The translations under genes were made by a program, and so were the position numbers. A stretch of 8,539 nucleotides of DNA from Desulfobulbaceae bacterium (GTDB lineage: Bacteria; Desulfobacterota; Desulfobulbia; Desulfobulbales; Desulfobulbaceae): the NCBI GenBank assembly GCA_003508005.1, contig DNUE01000091.1:126-8664 (forward strand), written 5' to 3'. The notes below the pieces were generated by a model. The model was not told the DNA's origin and ran no database searches. It saw only the letters and a program-made list of their open reading frames with translations. Below, piece after piece: positions 5,688 through 8,539 of the stretch; within the stretch, counting starts at the first letter, position 1; each line of letters opens with the position of its first letter.

Positions 5688-7583
5688 ATGAAGAAAAAGT
5701 CTATTTTATTTGGCAGTTGTATCATTTTCATACTGATTTCAGTGCTCAACACGGTTTATGCAAAGGCAGATTTACTTCTCACGATGCCCCCCTTACTTGC
5801 TGCTTCTGCTGGCACAGACCATATCGCCGGCTGCTATTCCGGCAATTTTACCGACAATTGTCTCGGGGATACTGTCAATGGGATAATAGGCGTTGCAATT
5901 AATGCTGATCGCTCCTTTTCAACCCTCTCAATCTTTGGTGTCGAATCTTCCGGGAAATTTACCGAAAAAATACATAATACCTATTCAGGTTCGGGGCAAA
6001 CCGACGCAACCGGCTGCGGCTCGTATGACATCACCTGCACGGATCTGGGGTATTCCATTTCCTGTAACTATAAGTACGCCAATGGCAAAACCGGCGCCAT
6101 CCCGGATGCAAATCAAGCACAGTGCATGCCGGCAAATAAATTTCTCATCCAGAGTCTTGCCGGCAGCTGGAATTTCCCTCAACTTTTATATTTAAATATA
6201 AATACCGTACACGAATCTCCGCCTGGTTCTGGAAACTACTCTATAGATGGGTGTGATAGCGCTGGTAGGCAATTGACAGTATCGAAATCTTCCGACAATA
6301 CATATCATTTTGCTGATCCTGAATGTCCTGGCGGGAGGTATTGCCCTTGGTTTGAATTTAACTATATAAGCACGAACACTATTGAAGGCAGACATTGCTT
6401 CCCTGGAAGTTGCTATCCATTCTATAGCGAAAGGTTTAGCCCAACAGTCAGCACCCTCGCCGCTGCCCGTTCTGATCACACGGCGACCCTGCTTGCCGAC
6501 GGGCGGGTCCTGGTTGCAGGAGGGTATGGCTATGCTAATAGTACCATCGAATCAACTGTAAATCCGGAGATTTACTACCCTGCAGCCAAAATATGGTCCC
6601 TTGCCACCCCCCTCGCCGCTGGCCGTTCTAATCACACGGCGACCCTGCTTGCCGACGGGCGGGTCCTGGTTGCAGGGGGGTACAGAGGAGCATTTCTTAA
6701 CAGCGCGGAGCTGTACGATCCCTCCACCAACACCTGGTCCGCTGCCAGCCAACTCGCTGCTGGCCGGGGGTATCACACGGCGACCCTGCTTGCCGACGGG
6801 CGGGTCCTGGTTGCAGGGGGGCATAACAATACAGAAAGTCTTGTCATTGCGGAGCTGTATGATCCTTCCACCAACACTTGGTCAGCTGCCGGCAGCCTCA
6901 CTGTTGCCCGGTTTGGTCACACGGCGACCCTGCTTGCCGACGGCCGGGTCCTGGTTGCGGGGGGGGAGCATATAGCATTTCTTGACAGCGCGGAGCTGTA
7001 CGACCCTGCCACCAACACCTGGTCAGCTGCCGGCAGCCTCACTGTTGCCCGGTCTCATCACACAGCGACCCTGCTTGCCGACGGCCGGGTCCTGGTTGCA
7101 GGGGGCCAGGTTGGGTGGGAAATACTAGGGGATATCTTCACAGAGAGCGCGGAGCTGTACGACCCTGCCGCCAACACATGGTCCGCTGCCGGCAACCTCG
7201 CCGCTTTCCAGGGGCATCACACGGCGACCTTGCTTCCAGACGGCCGGGTCCTGGTTGCGGGGGGGGTGCGTTATCCTGGCAACAGCGCAGAACTGTATGA
7301 CCCTGCCGCCAACACCTGGTCCGCTGCCGGCAACCTCACTGTTGGCCGGTTTGATCACACGGCGACCCTGCTACCAGACGGTCAAGTCCTGGTCACGGGG
7401 GGAGAAGGCGAGTGGGGACGCCTCGCCATAACGGAGTTGTACGACCCTGCCTCCGATTCCTGGTTTCTTGCAGAAAATTTCGCCGCTGCCGGGAATGGTC
7501 ACACTGCGGCCCTGCTTCCCGACAGCAGATCCGGGTCGCAGGGAGGAATGGCAGCAGAGGGTATCCCTTACAACGCGGAGTAG
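5688..7583 (+). CDS. Secreted Kelch-repeat beta-propeller protein with cysteine-rich N-terminal region
   Basis: The product is 631 residues with a signal peptide (MKKKSILFG, hydrophobic core, cleavage near VYA at 23-25). Residues about 45-245 are an unrecognised cysteine-rich region with eleven cysteines (49, 58, 110, 117, 126, 146, 189, 213, 219, 237, 242). It seems to have two similar parts, starting HIAGCYSGNF and SLAGSWNFPQ. From about 255 on come eight copies of the Kelch-type unit HTATLLADGRVLVAGG, SAELYDPxTNTWSAAG and LxxxR, spaced 46-53 residues apart, which predict a Kelch/galactose-oxidase-like propeller. The final unit breaks down: after HTAALLPD the frame reads SRSGSQGGMAAEG to the stop, while the neighbouring frame (from 7529) gives IRVAGR, closer to the expected VLVAGG. 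A small indel at the 3' end is therefore likely. No catalytic residues are evident. It follows the SBBP gene and precedes the FG-GAP gene on the same strand, so shared control is plausible. Confidence 0.88.
   Translation: MKKKSILFGSCIIFILISVLNTVYAKADLLLTMPPLLAASAGTDHIAGCYSGNFTDNCLGDTVNGIIGVAINADRSFSTLSIFGVESSGKFTEKIHNTYSGSGQTDATGCGSYDITCTDLGYSISCNYKYANGKTGAIPDANQAQCMPANKFLIQSLAGSWNFPQLLYLNINTVHESPPGSGNYSIDGCDSAGRQLTVSKSSDNTYHFADPECPGGRYCPWFEFNYISTNTIEGRHCFPGSCYPFYSERFSPTVSTLAAARSDHTATLLADGRVLVAGGYGYANSTIESTVNPEIYYPAAKIWSLATPLAAGRSNHTATLLADGRVLVAGGYRGAFLNSAELYDPSTNTWSAASQLAAGRGYHTATLLADGRVLVAGGHNNTESLVIAELYDPSTNTWSAAGSLTVARFGHTATLLADGRVLVAGGEHIAFLDSAELYDPATNTWSAAGSLTVARSHHTATLLADGRVLVAGGQVGWEILGDIFTESAELYDPAANTWSAAGNLAAFQGHHTATLLPDGRVLVAGGVRYPGNSAELYDPAANTWSAAGNLTVGRFDHTATLLPDGQVLVTGGEGEWGRLAITELYDPASDSWFLAENFAAAGNGHTAALLPDSRSGSQGGMAAEGIPYNAE
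6477..7583 (+). repeat. Tandem Kelch-unit DNA repeats (eight units)
   Basis: The motif CACACGGCGACCCTGCTTGC and its close variants begin at 6477, 6633, 6774, 6918, 7059, 7218, 7356 and 7500. Spacings are 156, 141, 144, 141, 159, 138 and 144 bases, all multiples of three. The core through GTCCTGGTTGCAGG is almost identical at DNA level in the first four units, and divergence grows toward the 3' end. This indicates recent in-frame duplication or homogenising recombination. Confidence 0.85.
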
Positions 7584-7650
7584 CATGAAAGAGGTGCTGG
7601 GTGAATACAATATCATCCACCCTTTTCTTTCATTTCCTCAGGAGGGCAAC

Positions 7651-8539
7651 ATGAATATAAGCAAGCGGTTCATGAACGGCGGCACCAGAGTTCTTCGTTT
7701 CGCTCCTTTATTGTTTCTGCTGTCAGCTCTTCTGATTGCTCCTCCCCTGCAAGCATTTCCTGTTGATAAAGGATCACCTGCAGCGGCCAAATCGTTCAAG
7801 GACCTTCCTCCTGGTGCTGCAATGGCCATGGCGAAAGCCATGCTCAAAGAGCTGCCTGAAGAATACCAACTGGCTGCGAAGGGCAGAGGGTATTCCCAGT
7901 CCAACCCCGCCCATGACCTGGACATCGACTTTACCCCGGACGGGTTTCAGGTCATGTCCGGCGGCATGAGTTGGGGCATGGCCATGACCGGCATCGGCAC
8001 CCGCTCTTCGGTCAAGCCCGTTCAGGAAGCGGTGTTGAAGAATGAGGACGGCCGGATGGTCTATGCGCGCGGGGACGTAGTCGAGTGGTATGTCAATACG
8101 CCCTGGGGCATGGAACAGGGTTTTACCATCCGGAAAGCTCCAGGCGAAAGAAGCAGGGAGGGCCTGGTTGTCGAGCTTACCCTTTCCGGTGAATTATTGC
8201 CCAGTCTCGATGCGGACACCCTCCTCTTGGTTGATGCACATGGCAACCGTATTGCCCGGTATACCGGTCTGCAGGTTTTTGATGCGGACAGCCGGAGTCT
8301 GCCGGCCCATTTGACACTCGCCGGCAACACTCTTCGCATCCTTGTCGACGACTCCCAAGCCCGATACCCTGTAACCATCGACCCCTGGATTCAGCGGGCG
8401 AAACTCACGCCCAGTGATGGGGCTTATGATGATCAATTTGGAAGAGCTGTTGCCATCAGCGCTGACACAATCGTTGTCGGTGCCGCCGGTACCAATCCTT
8501 ATTTTTTTGGCGCGGCATATGTGTTTGCAAGACCTGCAA
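7651..8539 (+). CDS. Secreted FG-GAP repeat (integrin-alpha type beta-propeller) protein, N-terminal part
   Basis: The first 296 residues are visible; the gene continues beyond the right edge. AGGAGGG (7640-7646) lies four bases before the ATG, a strong ribosome-binding site. The signal peptide is basic, then LLFLLSALLIA, with likely cleavage after LQA at 35. Residues about 37-240 form a beta-rich N-terminal region with no recognised catalytic motif (for example VVEWYVNTPWGMEQGFTI). It ends with YPVTIDPWIQ, the junction commonly seen before FG-GAP arrays in Deltaproteobacterial secreted proteins. The first repeat follows: AKLTPSDGAYDDQFGRAVAI, then DTIVVGAAG and GAAYVFARP, which is the typical FG-GAP blade with its potential calcium-binding loop. 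Several more repeats are expected off the edge. It starts 67 bases after the Kelch gene on the same strand, so the two may share a transcript. Confidence 0.9.
   Translation, partial: MNISKRFMNGGTRVLRFAPLLFLLSALLIAPPLQAFPVDKGSPAAAKSFKDLPPGAAMAMAKAMLKELPEEYQLAAKGRGYSQSNPAHDLDIDFTPDGFQVMSGGMSWGMAMTGIGTRSSVKPVQEAVLKNEDGRMVYARGDVVEWYVNTPWGMEQGFTIRKAPGERSREGLVVELTLSGELLPSLDADTLLLVDAHGNRIARYTGLQVFDADSRSLPAHLTLAGNTLRILVDDSQARYPVTIDPWIQRAKLTPSDGAYDDQFGRAVAISADTIVVGAAGTNPYFFGAAYVFARPA

Noticed and set aside
6477..7523. Possible CRISPR array, because of regularly spaced near-identical DNA repeats
   Set aside because: The repeats are in frame, encode Kelch units, and the intervals also encode conserved protein motifs, so this is coding repeat structure and not spacers.
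7584..7650. Hairpin GGGTG/CACCC (7599-7603, 7618-7622) followed by TTTTCTTT as a terminator between the Kelch and FG-GAP genes
   Set aside because: Only five pairs with a 14-base loop. Too weak to call a terminator; it might reduce read-through slightly.

Overview
The window looks like chromosomal DNA of a Deltaproteobacterium of the Desulfuromonas/Geobacter type (Desulfuromonadota). This rests on a Geobacter-like GEMM-I (cyclic-dinucleotide) riboswitch, on secreted repeat proteins of kinds common in that group, and on a GC-rich housekeeping gene beside AT-richer accessory DNA. The taxonomy is inference; no rRNA or similar marker is present.

Layout. Bases 1-392 (minus strand) hold the N-terminal third-of-a-domain of carB, with its ribosome-binding site and a good sigma70-type promoter at 443-471. 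From about 472 to 1785 the DNA is mostly non-coding or decayed. It contains a well-initiated 30-codon ORF (838-930), an ORF for a small secreted protein with a doubled 30-residue motif (974-1378) that looks like part of a frameshifted gene, and a long leader with a promoter and three inverted repeats. Two lipoprotein genes follow on the plus strand: a BamE/SmpA-like lipoprotein (1786-2244) and a larger unrecognised lipoprotein (2280-3539).

The most informative part starts at 3636. A near-consensus promoter (TTGACT, 17 nt, TATAAT) drives a leader carrying a GEMM-I riboswitch (about 3691-3773). The 3' strand of the aptamer is also the 5' arm of a 14-bp intrinsic terminator (3755-3796). The two folds exclude each other, and the arrangement predicts an ON switch in which ligand prevents termination. 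Behind it lie three secreted proteins on the same strand, each a beta-propeller of a different family: a seven-bladed SBBP-type propeller with an InlB-B-repeat-like tail (3826-5583), a Kelch-repeat propeller behind a cysteine-rich N-terminal region (5688-7583), and an FG-GAP (integrin-alpha type) protein running off the window (7651-8539+). The gaps are 104 and 67 bases with no strong terminator, so co-transcription under the switch is plausible but not shown. The working interpretation is a second-messenger-controlled set of extracellular or surface propeller proteins, perhaps matrix or adhesion components.

Signs of gene decay or of sequence error at short homopolymers occur in the 838-1442 region and at the 3' end of the Kelch gene.
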